Shown: in pieces, positions 1-8,132 of the stretch | How the letters are laid out: each line of letters opens with the position of its first letter | How positions within the stretch are numbered: position 1 is the stretch's first letter | Program-made: the position numbers and the translations under genes | The notes under the pieces: generated by a model | What the model was told of the DNA's origin: nothing | The model's database searches: none | The model's input: the letters and a program-made list of their open reading frames with translations, nothing else | From: Lachnoclostridium sp. An196 | Lineage (GTDB): Bacteria > Bacillota > Clostridia > Lachnospirales > Lachnospiraceae | DNA length: 64,000 nucleotides | Direction: 5' to 3' | NCBI RefSeq assembly: GCF_002160135.1 | Contig: NZ_NFJZ01000008.1 | Coordinates: 112,005-176,004 of the forward strand

Positions 1-629
1 ATGTTGTTTCGCTTGACGATATCTTTGAGTTCCACGGAGCCCCACAGGTCCCGCAAATACTGGCGGCTTGCCGTTTCGTCATAGCGGAGGTTGGACAGAT
101 AGGGCATACCGCCCGCAGTCAGATACTTGCTGAAGCACTGGCGGTTATCTGTATTCGGGTAGACAGTGCGGTACAGCTCGATAAATTCCGCAAAGGAGAA
201 AGGATAGACCACAAATTCCACATACCGTCCGGCCAGATAAGTTGCCAGTTCGCCGGAAAGCAGCTTAGCATTGGAACCGGTGATGTAAATATCGCAGTCC
301 AATTCTACTCGGAAGGAGTTGATACATTTTTCCCAGGCGTCCACCTCCTGTATCTCATCAAAGAAAAGATAAACTTTGCCTTTGATTTCCGAAGCCTGAC
401 GAATGATCTCATCGTGAAGCGCCACGGCGTTGCAGAGATGGGCATTGCTCATATTCTCAAAGTCAATGGAAATAAACTGGCTGCTGTCCACACCGGAGCC
501 GCACAGCTCCTCTTTGATCAGGTCCAGCATAACCGACTTTCCGCTCCGGCGAATACCAGTCAGAACCTTTATCAGGTCATTTCCGATAAAAGGACGGATA
601 CGGCTCATATAAGTTTCCCGTTTAATCAT
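1..629 (-). CDS. AAA+ ATPase, DUF4143 type (partial, 3' end off window)
   Basis: About 209 N-terminal residues are present; the frame stays open to the window edge. It starts MIKRETYMSRIRPFI at an ATG (627-629) preceded by a strong GGAGG site. A Walker A motif GIRRSGKS lies near residue 26, a Walker B-like YLFFDEIQ follows near residue 85, and a sensor-like ITGSNAKLLSGELAT segment comes later. These are the marks of the predicted AAA+ ATPases that carry a C-terminal DUF4143 domain, which would lie outside the window. The cellular role of this family is not well established. It points away from the large plus-strand array and shares its upstream region. Confidence 0.85.
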   Translation of the reverse strand, partial: MIKRETYMSRIRPFIGNDLIKVLTGIRRSGKSVMLDLIKEELCGSGVDSSQFISIDFENMSNAHLCNAVALHDEIIRQASEIKGKVYLFFDEIQEVDAWEKCINSFRVELDCDIYITGSNAKLLSGELATYLAGRYVEFVVYPFSFAEFIELYRTVYPNTDNRQCFSKYLTAGGMPYLSNLRYDETASRQYLRDLWGSVELKDIVKRNN

Positions 630-1087
630 AATGATCGGCCTCCTTTCTGGGATTATTTTTATAATATCACGGATATACTGGATTTTAATCAACAGGAATC
701 TTTTTTAACGGTTATAACCGATAAAACTTATATTTTGACATGGATTGACAGGTAAAATAAAAAAGGGAACGCAATGAAACGGAAATGAGGATAGCGTATC
801 AAATTGAAAGCACAAATAAAATTCGGGACATCGGCTGCTTTCTTTTGCCGTCCAATTTTCATCACATGAATTGTGGCAAAAGTTTTGTCAAACAAAAATA
901 ATAATTTGGTTTGGACGAAAATTCTGAATGAAATTGACTATACTATAACCGAAGAGAGAGATTGCCATTGATCCATTCATCCTGATTCACCCTGACACTG
1001 CTGATATTACATATCTCAAATAAATAACAAATTCGCAAAAAGTTAATCGGCAGAACTGACAAAACATTTCCAATGGCAAGCGCCTTA
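630..1087. other. A+T-rich intergenic region between divergent genes
   Basis: No convincing coding frame is present. A perfect 12-base palindrome, CGGTTATAACCG, lies at 709-720, about 80 bases upstream of the minus-strand ATPase start, and could be an operator or simple chance. The rest is A+T-rich and featureless apart from the promoter of the plus-strand array at its right end. Confidence 0.5.
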
Positions 1088-1096
1088 TGATATAAT
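1088..1096 (+). promoter_or_regulatory. Extended -10 promoter of the immunity array
   Basis: TGATATAAT gives a consensus -10 (TATAAT, 1091-1096) with the TGn extension. The -35 at the usual distance (TTCCAA) is weak, which suits an extended -10 promoter. It is the only clear promoter I found ahead of the 51-gene array. Transcription would start near 1103, leaving a leader of roughly 215 bases before the first gene. Confidence 0.55.
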
Positions 1097-1132
1097 AAAA
1101 TATAAAGTTATGGCTATAAAGGAGGCACCGCT

Positions 1133-1336
1133 ATGGGCAGAGTCCTTGGACAGCCACCAACTGTTCTTAGAAATAAAAAATCCATTTTAGCTGTCGAAGA
1201 AACCACATCAGCTGGTAGATGTGGCTCCTCTCTTGCGGACTTTTTATGTCCTGCGTTCGTCTGCCCTTGTGGCAGTGCGGCGCAGGGCATTTTTTATTAC
1301 AAAACAGGAGGCGCAAAAGATGAAGCTAAACTATAA
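1133..1336 (+). CDS. 67-codon upstream leader reading frame
   Basis: The frame begins at an ATG seven bases after a near-perfect AAAGGAGG site and runs through two hairpins. It ends 17 bases inside the first array gene (start 1320), in another frame. The peptide (MGRVLGQPPTVLRNKK...) has four cysteines and no domain I recognise. Its strong ribosome site and position suggest that translating it controls the hairpins and may couple to the next gene, as in ribosome-mediated attenuation. Alternatively it is a small real protein or a relic from a mobile element. I do not know its function. Confidence 0.45.
   Translation: MGRVLGQPPTVLRNKKSILAVEETTSAGRCGSSLADFLCPAFVCPCGSAAQGIFYYKTGGAKDEAKL
1203..1224 (+). 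promoter_or_regulatory. Leader hairpin (possible antiterminator or pause)
   Basis: CCACATC (1203-1209) pairs perfectly with GATGTGG (1218-1224) around an 8-base loop. It lies inside the leader reading frame and 38 bases upstream of the terminator-like hairpin, the usual place for a pause or competing structure. Confidence 0.45.
1262..1295 (+). terminator. Terminator-like attenuator ahead of the array
   Basis: TGCCCT (1262-1267) pairs with AGGGCA (1284-1289), with a further GTG/CGC pairing inside after one bulged base. A run of six T follows directly (1290-1295). This is the layout of an intrinsic terminator, placed 24 bases before the first array gene, so it probably works as an attenuator. 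Readthrough conditions cannot be told from sequence. Confidence 0.5.
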
Positions 1337-2435
1337 TTGCCCTGGCTGTGGGACACCTTTGGGCTATGAGGGCTTGTGCTGGAAATGTGAGTGCGAGCAG
1401 GAGCGAAATGCTGCGCTGGCCTGGACGCCGGAACAAATCGCAGAGAAGCAAAGAAACCTGATCCAGAACATCCAGCGGCTGGCGGATATGGAGGACCCGG
1501 AGCTCACCAACTTCTGGCAGCTGCTTGGCTACCATGATGCCATTACCCCGGAGATCCAGCGGGCGGCACTGGTCGCAGAGGTGTTCTGGCCCTGTGAACT
1601 CTACTACCACGCGCCAGAGGATGTGCGGGACGCTTTAGTTGCTGCCCTGCTAAAAACAGAATACTCTCGAAATGCCGCCAACCTGATGAGTTGCCTTTCT
1701 ATGCAGGGAGATGACAAGGCAATGAAGACTCTGCTGGAGCTGGAGCGAAATCCCCGGCCCTGGCGCAAGGGCCTCTATGTAGACCCATCCAGCTATGCGC
1801 AGATCGGAGGCTGGACCTTCGACAAGGAGGGTCAGAAAATCCAACTCAACTTCGGCACCTGTTATCCTATGGTCAAGGGAACCACTGGCGAGAAATCTCC
1901 TGTTCGCATTGGCCGGGCACGGGAGGACACCTGCCCTCACTGCGGCGGGCGTATGGTGGATATGTTGGTGATGGATGGCCGGGATGAGCGGCTGAAATTT
2001 CTGGGGTTGGATGGTATCCTGACTGCCACCTGCTGCCCCAACTGTGTGGGATTTTTGAAAGGTCCAGCCTTTAACAGTTTTACCCTGGATGGCGGCGTGG
2101 AGGTCTTTCCCTCCGAGCTCTTTGACGGGGCGAAGAAGACGGATTGCTATGTCAGCCCCGAGGACTACAAGGCGCTCACGGAAAATTCCTTTGTGCTGGG
2201 CGAAGCGCCAGTGCCCCTGTTTTACGGTGCGGCCTGCCAGGATGTGAACACCATCGGCGGCTTTGCCAACTGGGTACAGGACGCGGAATATACGACCTGC
2301 CCACACTGTGGGAAGCCCATGAAGTATCTGGCTCAGATCCAGTGGGATACGGTGTTTGACTGTGCGGAGGGGACGCTCTATGTGGAGTTCTGCCCGGACT
2401 GCCAGATCGTATCCATGCAGCATCAGCAGACCTGA
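1320..2435 (+). CDS. Zinc-ribbon protein, DUF1963/YwqG-like C-terminus
   Basis: 371 residues, first gene of the array. I chose ATG 1320 because AGGAGG lies 8 bases upstream; an earlier in-frame ATG at 1221 would translate through the attenuator. CPGCG...CWKCEC near the N-terminus and CPHCG...CCPNC near the middle look like zinc ribbons. The last 70 residues (IGGFANWVQD...CPHCGKPMKYLAQI) resemble the YwqG/DUF1963 pattern, with its GG, W and LAQI positions, plus one more CPHC...CPDC pair. Biochemical role unknown; the context suggests an immunity-type protein. Confidence 0.6.
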   Translation: MKLNYNCPGCGTPLGYEGLCWKCECEQERNAALAWTPEQIAEKQRNLIQNIQRLADMEDPELTNFWQLLGYHDAITPEIQRAALVAEVFWPCELYYHAPEDVRDALVAALLKTEYSRNAANLMSCLSMQGDDKAMKTLLELERNPRPWRKGLYVDPSSYAQIGGWTFDKEGQKIQLNFGTCYPMVKGTTGEKSPVRIGRAREDTCPHCGGRMVDMLVMDGRDERLKFLGLDGILTATCCPNCVGFLKGPAFNSFTLDGGVEVFPSELFDGAKKTDCYVSPEDYKALTENSFVLGEAPVPLFYGAACQDVNTIGGFANWVQDAEYTTCPHCGKPMKYLAQIQWDTVFDCAEGTLYVEFCPDCQIVSMQHQQT

Positions 2436-2468
2436 AAATCGTCTGAACTGTGCTTACGGGAGGACACC

Positions 2469-3311
2469 ATGAAAAAAAGAAAAATCAAAGACTTTGTTGT
2501 CCTTTACGCATCAGAAGATGAGGAAAAGCTGGTACTGATCCAGAGCGGTATCAGCGCGGACAAAACCTTTCTGGATACCTTTTGGACAGCCCATACCTAT
2601 GCCCTTGCCATGGCGGACGCCTGGACCGGACAGGTGATCTCCGGCCGCTGCTATCTGAGCTGGCCGCTGACGGATAATGAACGAGAAAACGGAGACTATT
2701 CCAAGCTGTTTTCCAAGGGCCAGATCTACCGAATCAAAGCTCGTGCCTGGAAAGGCGACGCCCTCAGTGAACCCCAGTGGTATGTCACGGAAGTGTTGGA
2801 GGAAGGTGTGTCCTGTCCGGCGCTGGAGGAGATCTGGGCGGAATACACAAAGCCCATTCTTCTGAAAGACGAAGTACTGGGAACCCTCACGCTGGATCGT
2901 GAGATGAGCACATTCGATGGGACCTGTAAGTGGATGGGAAAAGAAGTCCAGATCTCGTTGGATGTGGAGATTGAAAAGAAAGCGTCCTGGACCCGCGTGG
3001 CCAATGTGATGAAGAAACTGCTGGCAGATCAGGAAGTCTGGGATAAGTCTCTGCGAACTATGGCTGCCCAGAAGCTCACGGCTCAGGCCAACGAGTGGCT
3101 GGCGGACGATGACCAGACCGACCGGGATCCGGAGAAAGACCCCATCACCGAGGATGAGTTCGCCCGGCGCATCCTGCTCACCGAGTTTACAGTATCTCCT
3201 GGCGGACGATTTACCGCCTGGTATGAGGACGACGATATGTTCTGGGGCCATGTGATCACTGTGGATGGGACACTGAAAAAAGGCCCCGTTGACGCTGATA
3301 TACAAGGATAA
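2469..3311 (+). CDS. DUF2262 family protein
   Basis: 280 residues, start preceded by GGGAGGACACC. The C-terminal half fits DUF2262: LTLDREMSTFDGTCKWMGKEVQISLDVE, then a helical stretch, then TEDEFARRILLTEFTVSPGGRFTAWYEDDDMFWGHVITV ending in a G-x-x-x-ADIQG tail. DUF2262 proteins are frequent in immunity gene clusters, but their biochemical action is unknown. A shorter relative lies at 33201-33686 in the same array. The first 125 residues are a separate domain that I do not recognise. Confidence 0.75.
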   Translation: MKKRKIKDFVVLYASEDEEKLVLIQSGISADKTFLDTFWTAHTYALAMADAWTGQVISGRCYLSWPLTDNERENGDYSKLFSKGQIYRIKARAWKGDALSEPQWYVTEVLEEGVSCPALEEIWAEYTKPILLKDEVLGTLTLDREMSTFDGTCKWMGKEVQISLDVEIEKKASWTRVANVMKKLLADQEVWDKSLRTMAAQKLTAQANEWLADDDQTDRDPEKDPITEDEFARRILLTEFTVSPGGRFTAWYEDDDMFWGHVITVDGTLKKGPVDADIQG

Positions 3312-3329
3312 GGTGAGGAGGAACCCTAA

Positions 3330-3554
3330 ATGAACGGCGAACAAATCACAGCTTTTCTGCAGGAGCATTGGAATTGGGTGACCCTGATCATCGGTGCTGT
3401 CCTGCTGATTGGAGCCATCATGAACTGGAACTGGCTCTGTGACCCTACCGGCAAACCGGATTCCCACCGCTATGGCCGTGGCTCCCGGCGGGTGATCTTC
3501 TTCCTGCTGGGAATCGTGCTGATCGTCACTAGCATCATGTCTTGGGTAATGTAA
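3330..3554 (+). CDS. Small two-helix membrane protein, Imm17-like
   Basis: 74 residues with two membrane helices (about residues 16-33 and 53-72) joined by a short polar, basic loop (DPTGKPDSHRYGRGSRR). The W-x-W-V-x-L-I-x-G-A start and the paired helices match the small Imm17 immunity family. It is the only obvious membrane protein in the array and would sit in the cytoplasmic membrane. Preceded by GTGAGGAGG. Confidence 0.55.
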   Translation: MNGEQITAFLQEHWNWVTLIIGAVLLIGAIMNWNWLCDPTGKPDSHRYGRGSRRVIFFLLGIVLIVTSIMSWVM

Positions 3555-3567
3555 GGAGGACGAAACG

Positions 3568-4107
3568 ATGAGTGAAAAATATCCTACCTGGCTCATCGGC
3601 CATGTAAAAGAGTGGACAGAGAAGCGCATGCCTACCGTGACACTCTGTTCCACCACCGGCAATGAACTGCTGGAGGTTTGGTATTATGGAGACCTGCTCA
3701 CGGTGAAGGGAGAGTCTCAGCCCTACATGGTAGATGATAATGATGCTCCTGGATTGGTGGTTGCCCGTGACCCGGAGACCGGCGAGGAGTTCGTCATCTT
3801 CGACGGTGGACGGCACGGATATGACAATATGTTCTGCGATGAACACGATTCGGAAGCTCTCGAACACCGCCCTCTCAAACAGTATCCTATTCCCGCCTCC
3901 AAGCTGGTGCTGAAGCTGGGCTACGACATCGACTATGAAGACGAAAAAGACATGTATGAGATGGATGAATGCGGTAACGTGAAGCTGATTAACGGCGAGT
4001 GGATACCCTGGGAGCAGATCAAGCGGGATGGCCTTGACTGGATTTCCCTTTACTATGTGAACGAAAAAGGAAAAAAGGTTCAGATTTTGGACGAAGAGCT
4101 GGCATAA
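3568..4107 (+). CDS. Acidic array protein, unrecognised
   Basis: 179 residues with a good AAGGAGG site. It looks soluble, acidic and beta-rich. It carries EEFVIFDGGRHGYDNMFCDEHD near the middle and ends GLDWISLYYVNEKGKKVQILDEELA. I cannot place it in a family. Its size, acidity and position between Imm17-like and other small genes are typical of an immunity protein, but that is only inference. Confidence 0.6.
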   Translation: MSEKYPTWLIGHVKEWTEKRMPTVTLCSTTGNELLEVWYYGDLLTVKGESQPYMVDDNDAPGLVVARDPETGEEFVIFDGGRHGYDNMFCDEHDSEALEHRPLKQYPIPASKLVLKLGYDIDYEDEKDMYEMDECGNVKLINGEWIPWEQIKRDGLDWISLYYVNEKGKKVQILDEELA

Positions 4108-4148
4108 ATACTGCCATTCTGTCCTTTGACAAACCGAGGAGGTGTCTC

Positions 4149-4352
4149 ATGACCCAAGAAGAACAGATTCGCCTCTATCGGCTGATGGAAAAGCTCAACT
4201 GGTTTTTCCACCAGGAGATGCACTACCTGGACCGGGAGACGGCGGAAAAGATCGCACGGGAGTGTTACCCAGAGATTCGGGATTTTACATACGACATTTT
4301 ATGGAACGATCTGCCCAAAGAGGTGCAGGAGCAGCTCATGGACGAGGAGTAA
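4149..4352 (+). CDS. Small helical acidic protein, unrecognised
   Basis: 67 residues, predicted mostly helical (QEEQIRLYRLMEKLNWFFHQEM). The ATG follows GAGGAGGTGTCTC, a strong ribosome site, which favours this frame over the longer overlapping one. The stop lies five bases before the next start, so the two are probably coupled. No family recognised. Confidence 0.6.
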   Translation: MTQEEQIRLYRLMEKLNWFFHQEMHYLDRETAEKIARECYPEIRDFTYDILWNDLPKEVQEQLMDEE

Positions 4353-4357
4353 TCCCT

Positions 4358-4747
4358 GTGAGTACACTGATTTGCTCTTTTGATAGTCTGCACGACAACC
4401 GAGTCCTGCGCTGCTGCGCTGACTTTGAAGCCCATACCCTGCACATGGATACCCAGACCGAGGCCGGAGAGAAAGTATCAGTTCGCTTTACCGGCCTGCT
4501 GGCCCACTGGTTTGAGAACGTAATCCAGGATAACATCCTCTTTGGCATGGATGAGATCACCGTGGGCGGATTTTTTGAACAGTACAAAGACCTGCTGGGC
4601 GGAACCATCTCTTACGGTTTTCCTGCCTGTTGCAGTATCGAGGAACTGCGGGAGCGCATGGACCGGGAGCACATCCAGGTGTTTGTCATCGACTCCTCCC
4701 TTGGGCTGTGCGGATTTGTACTGGCTCAGGAGGTGGAAATAGCATGA
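4358..4747 (+). CDS. Hypothetical array protein, GTG start
   Basis: 129 residues from GTG 4358, which has GAGGAG nine bases upstream within the previous stop region. The frame is open further left, but that part is proline/glycine/arginine-rich and overlaps the preceding gene. The protein begins STLICSFDSLHDNRVLRCC and ends VIDSSLGLCGFVLAQEVEIA. It looks like a compact alpha/beta fold rich in cysteine. It overlaps the next gene by four bases (ATGA). Family unknown. Confidence 0.6.
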   Translation: MSTLICSFDSLHDNRVLRCCADFEAHTLHMDTQTEAGEKVSVRFTGLLAHWFENVIQDNILFGMDEITVGGFFEQYKDLLGGTISYGFPACCSIEELRERMDREHIQVFVIDSSLGLCGFVLAQEVEIA

Positions 4748-5385
4748 CACGGCAGGAGCAGAAGGCAGTCAAGGAATTAAGCGAGATGATTTCCAAAAAC
4801 CTAAAAGTAATTGCTAGAGAGCATGGTTTCAAAGTGGTTTCAGACTGCGCCTATAAGGTCCTGGGTGATTTCTTATATGAAGTGTTTCTATCTGCGCCTC
4901 CTATCCGGCGTGGCACTGCCATAAGAGCAGTTGTTTCCACAAAGCCATGCGCCATTGACAATGTCTTTTGGGATGTATATGAAATGGGTGAGGTAGCCCG
5001 GAATAAACCATTTAGTTTCCATATCACAGCGGCACATTCCCCTTCCGCTCATATCATCGAGGAAATGGAACTACCTGTCCCCACAGTGGACGCAGCAACC
5101 ATGGTCATGAATGAGGCCTTTCGTCGGTTGAACGAGGCCATTCAAGAACACCATAGCCGTTGCAGCACAGTCTCCGATTTCAAAGCGGAGATTCTCCATG
5201 ATACTGCGCCGACCGCCAGATTGAATGTCGTACTGTGTGAAATCGCAGAAGGAAATTTCCATCAGGCAGTGCTCCTTGCAGAAAAGGAACTGGAGAATGG
5301 ATCTTATGGCCTGTTTAATACAGTAACTGATGACGGAATAAAGAGCATATACGATTATGTGAAAGAGTTTTGTCAGAAAAAGTAA
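4744..5385 (+). CDS. Hypothetical array protein with helical C-terminus
   Basis: 213 residues starting at the ATG that overlaps the previous stop. The N-terminal part (FKVVSDCAYKVLGDFLYEVFLS...KPCAIDNVFWDVYEM) resembles, loosely, DUF4304-type proteins that begin with a K-x-x-GDFLYEV motif. The C-terminal 70 residues are a helical region, possibly repeat-like (LCEIAEGNFHQAVLLAEKELE). Codon use is less G+C-rich than its neighbours. Function unknown. Confidence 0.6.
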   Translation: MTRQEQKAVKELSEMISKNLKVIAREHGFKVVSDCAYKVLGDFLYEVFLSAPPIRRGTAIRAVVSTKPCAIDNVFWDVYEMGEVARNKPFSFHITAAHSPSAHIIEEMELPVPTVDAATMVMNEAFRRLNEAIQEHHSRCSTVSDFKAEILHDTAPTARLNVVLCEIAEGNFHQAVLLAEKELENGSYGLFNTVTDDGIKSIYDYVKEFCQKK

Positions 5386-5422
5386 AGCTATAGGAATCAC
5401 TTAAGCGAAAGGAGAAGCCACA

Positions 5423-6010
5423 ATGTCCATAACCGCCTATAAAGTGGAAGCCGTCGGCCATGACCGGACCGGCAGGGACTTCGGTTATGTGAATATCATG
5501 TACCGTTATGGCGGCAAGCAGTCCTGCCCCCGGCCGGATCAATGCGAAAAGCTGGAGGTCATGTGGGCGGATGAGAGCGTCTATGGGCCGCCTGCTCCCG
5601 GCAGCAAGGTGGGCGATTTTATCCAGACCTGGCTGATGGGCTCTTGGAACTGCGGGGTATTTACCCACCGGGAGATTGCCCAGCGGCTCATGGATACCTT
5701 CACCGGCCTGAAGGTCAAGGAGCTGGCGTGGTTTGAGAACCCCAGGAAAAAGACGCTGAAAAACGGAAAGCCCCGTGTGCGCCGGGCCAAGTGGCTGCCG
5801 GAACAGGAGGTGGATCTGGTGTACCTCTACTCCGACCACTATCTTGACGCCAGAAATCCCACTCCCGCCGAAACCGACTTCTTCACCGTCACAAGGCTGG
5901 ATGCCTGGGGTGAGAGCACTTGGTTCATGTGTACCCCACAGGCCGCCGAGAAACTGATCGCCATGGATTACGACAATCTGGCCGTCAAGGAAACCACCAT
6001 TGTAGGATAG
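5423..6010 (+). CDS. Hypothetical array protein, unrecognised
   Basis: 195 residues with AAAGGAG ahead of the ATG. Soluble, rich in aromatic residues, with a basic stretch FENPRKKTLKNGKPRVRRAKW near residues 105-125 between two globular-looking parts. There is no motif I can name. It lies in the same orientation and tight spacing as the rest of the array. Confidence 0.6.
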   Translation: MSITAYKVEAVGHDRTGRDFGYVNIMYRYGGKQSCPRPDQCEKLEVMWADESVYGPPAPGSKVGDFIQTWLMGSWNCGVFTHREIAQRLMDTFTGLKVKELAWFENPRKKTLKNGKPRVRRAKWLPEQEVDLVYLYSDHYLDARNPTPAETDFFTVTRLDAWGESTWFMCTPQAAEKLIAMDYDNLAVKETTIVG

Positions 6011-6023
6011 AGAAAGTAGGTGC

Positions 6024-6992
6024 ATGATGTACCAAATTGCATATATTGGCCGCTGGGAGACCCTCCCGGAAACGGCTGCCGCCATCTGTGACCATGACAC
6101 TCCCAAGCTGGAGGCGCTGCTCCAAGGCGGTCTGGATTTAGATGTTCCCATCCAGCTCAGCGAATACATCAAGATGATGCCATTGGAGATCGCGGTTTTT
6201 CGGAATGATGTGCCCATGATCCACTTCCTGCTGGAGCATGGGGCTGATCCCGATTTAGCCCAGGAACAGCCCCTGCTGCTCACCGCCGCCCGCTGCTGCG
6301 GGCCGGAGGTGGTGGCGCTCTTTGCTGGACAGGCCGCAAAACTCAGCCCGAAGCAGAAAGAGCGTGCCTTCCAGGAGGTGCGCTGGGGCAAACACCCGGA
6401 GAATATCCCCGTGCTGGAGCAAGCAGGGATTAGCGTCGCTAAATTCGGCGGCGAGGCATTCCGGGCCGCTGTGTCCGAGGGGAATACCAAACTTGCCCGA
6501 CTGCTTCTGGAAAAAGGGGCGGACATCACCATTGTTGACAAATACGGCGACCGGCCTTACACCGTGGCAGTTCAGAACAAGAATCAGGAGATGGCCGACT
6601 ACCTGAAGGCGCTGGAGCCGGAGGAATGGCACAACGAGCAGGAAAAGATCCGGCAGCTCATGCCCTACAAGCTGCCCGCCAAGCTGGTAGAATACTTGAA
6701 GACCGGCCCCCTGCGGCTGGAGTTCCCGGATCAGGAATGGGTGAAGTGGGCGGAGCTCTACTCCTTTATTGATGTGCAGGAGATGACCTGGAAACGGAAA
6801 AAGCTGCTCTCTCTGATGGTGCAAATGGACAATTACAGCGACTACCTGCTGCTGTGGAGCCCCAGGGACAAAAAGCTGTGGTATCTGGACATTGAGCATG
6901 AGGAATTCCACCCTCTGGCCAAATGGGATGACTTCATCGCAGATCCCGGCCGGTATCTGAACGGAATGATCGAGGGCGAGTTTGAGGAATGA
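6024..6992 (+). CDS. Ankyrin-repeat protein with SUKH-like C-terminus
   Basis: 322 residues. Two ATGs in a row (6024 and 6027) follow AAGTAGG; the second has the better spacing. Ankyrin repeats cover about residues 20-195, with clear units MPLEIAVFRNDVPMIHFLLEHGADPDLA and FRAAVSEGNTKLARLLLEKGADITIVDKYGDRP. The last 110 residues (LPAKLVEYLKTGPLRLEF...DFIADPGRYL) look like an SMI1/KNR4 (SUKH) domain. SUKH domains bind and neutralise diverse nuclease and deaminase toxins; ankyrin-SUKH fusions fit an immunity role. Confidence 0.75.
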   Translation: MMYQIAYIGRWETLPETAAAICDHDTPKLEALLQGGLDLDVPIQLSEYIKMMPLEIAVFRNDVPMIHFLLEHGADPDLAQEQPLLLTAARCCGPEVVALFAGQAAKLSPKQKERAFQEVRWGKHPENIPVLEQAGISVAKFGGEAFRAAVSEGNTKLARLLLEKGADITIVDKYGDRPYTVAVQNKNQEMADYLKALEPEEWHNEQEKIRQLMPYKLPAKLVEYLKTGPLRLEFPDQEWVKWAELYSFIDVQEMTWKRKKLLSLMVQMDNYSDYLLLWSPRDKKLWYLDIEHEEFHPLAKWDDFIADPGRYLNGMIEGEFEE

Positions 6993-7002
6993 GGAGAAGT
7001 CG

Positions 7003-7488
7003 ATGAACGCATTACTTGAAAGCCTGACCAAATCTCTGACAGAACAGGGTTGGAAAGTCGAGATGCAGGAAAACAATCAAATTCCAGCAGAGATTGCTCA
7101 GCGTTATGATTCACTTCCGACAGATTATATATATTTTCTCCGAAACATGAAAGCGTGTGTCAACAGTGCAGAAACCGTGTGGATGCTTTGCCCGGATGAC
7201 TTTGCTCCACAGGGAGAAAACGGATTTGACTGGAACGAGTTTGAAAAAATGAGTTTGGATGCCGCCGAAGGAGACAACAGCTGGACAGCGGAAATCAAAT
7301 CATTCTGGAACGACCATCTGCCTATCTGCTTGTCACTGAAAGATGGATATTCCTACTATGCCCTCTGCCTGAAAGATGGAACCATTGTCACCGGAGAAGA
7401 ACCGGAGTTTGAGGAAACAACGGAGGTTGCCTCTTCTTTTCGAGATTTTCTGCAAATGCTTTGCAATGGCGTGTTGGATTTGGAATAA
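7003..7488 (+). CDS. SMI1/KNR4 (SUKH) family immunity-type protein
   Basis: 161 residues from ATG 7003, with GGAGAAG at good spacing; an in-frame ATG at 6982 overlaps the preceding gene. The pattern IPAEIAQRYDSLPTDYIYFLRNMKACVNSAETVWMLCPDDF, with a later LSLKDGYSYYALCLKDG strand, is that of SUKH proteins. The family gives immunity against nucleic-acid-targeting polymorphic toxins. More A+T-rich than its neighbours, suggesting separate acquisition. Confidence 0.7.
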   Translation: MNALLESLTKSLTEQGWKVEMQENNQIPAEIAQRYDSLPTDYIYFLRNMKACVNSAETVWMLCPDDFAPQGENGFDWNEFEKMSLDAAEGDNSWTAEIKSFWNDHLPICLSLKDGYSYYALCLKDGTIVTGEEPEFEETTEVASSFRDFLQMLCNGVLDLE

Positions 7489-7499
7489 GGAGCACAGTT

Positions 7500-8120
7500 A
7501 TGACATCAATAGACTTTCTGAACAAGGTACATAAAAGCCTGGACTCCCAGGAATATAACCTCTCCTTTTCTCCGGCCAAGTCCAAGAATTATATGCTGTA
7601 CTGCAATGGCAACTTTATCGGCGGCCTGTTTGATGAGGAGCTGTGCTTTGTCTATGCCGACAGTGTGAGCGACCTGCTGGGACACCCGGAGCCGGTCTAT
7701 CGCGGCTACTCCAGCGCCGCCCAGCACCGGATGCTGGTGATCCCGGAGGAGCACTGGGCGCAGGCGCTGAAACTGCTCTATACCGAGAAATTCGACTGGA
7801 GCCGGTTGGTGTACGACATCACCTACACCAGCATTGGCGCGGCTGTGATGGAGGACTTCTACGACGAGAATGTGGTGTTCCTGCGGTTCTGCTTTGAAAA
7901 GGAGCTGCTGAAAAAGAACCCGCTGGACCGGCGGGACCGGATCATTCGGATGGTCTATCTCAACCAGGACCTGACAGAAGCGGGCAAAGTTCTGTTCCCC
8001 AGACTACTGCAAAAGTTCCTTGTTTTTACAGACCGCGGCGGGAAAACCAGTTTGGAAACCATGCTGAAACGGTGGTACACCGCGCTGGAGAAGGAGTACT
8101 GCAGCCAGATCACGGGATAA
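7500..8120 (+). CDS. TfoX-N-like domain protein
   Basis: 206 residues from ATG 7500 after AAGGAGCACAG; the frame extends left but only over the previous gene. The N-terminal 90 residues (KNYMLYCNGNFIGGLFDEELCFVYADSVSDLL...RMLVIPEE) resemble the TfoX N-terminal domain fold, with its glycine-rich strand and D-x-x-x-x-K/Y pattern. The C-terminal half is helical and unplaced. TfoX-N-like domains do occur in toxin-immunity neighbourhoods, so a competence role is unlikely here. Confidence 0.5.
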   Translation: MTSIDFLNKVHKSLDSQEYNLSFSPAKSKNYMLYCNGNFIGGLFDEELCFVYADSVSDLLGHPEPVYRGYSSAAQHRMLVIPEEHWAQALKLLYTEKFDWSRLVYDITYTSIGAAVMEDFYDENVVFLRFCFEKELLKKNPLDRRDRIIRMVYLNQDLTEAGKVLFPRLLQKFLVFTDRGGKTSLETMLKRWYTALEKEYCSQITG

Positions 8121-8132
8121 GGAGGCGCAGAG

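Noticed and set aside
4142..4357. Upstream extension of the gene at 4358
   Set aside because: It overlaps the well-initiated 67-residue gene and reads as proline/glycine/arginine-rich shadow text; GTG 4358 has its own ribosome site.
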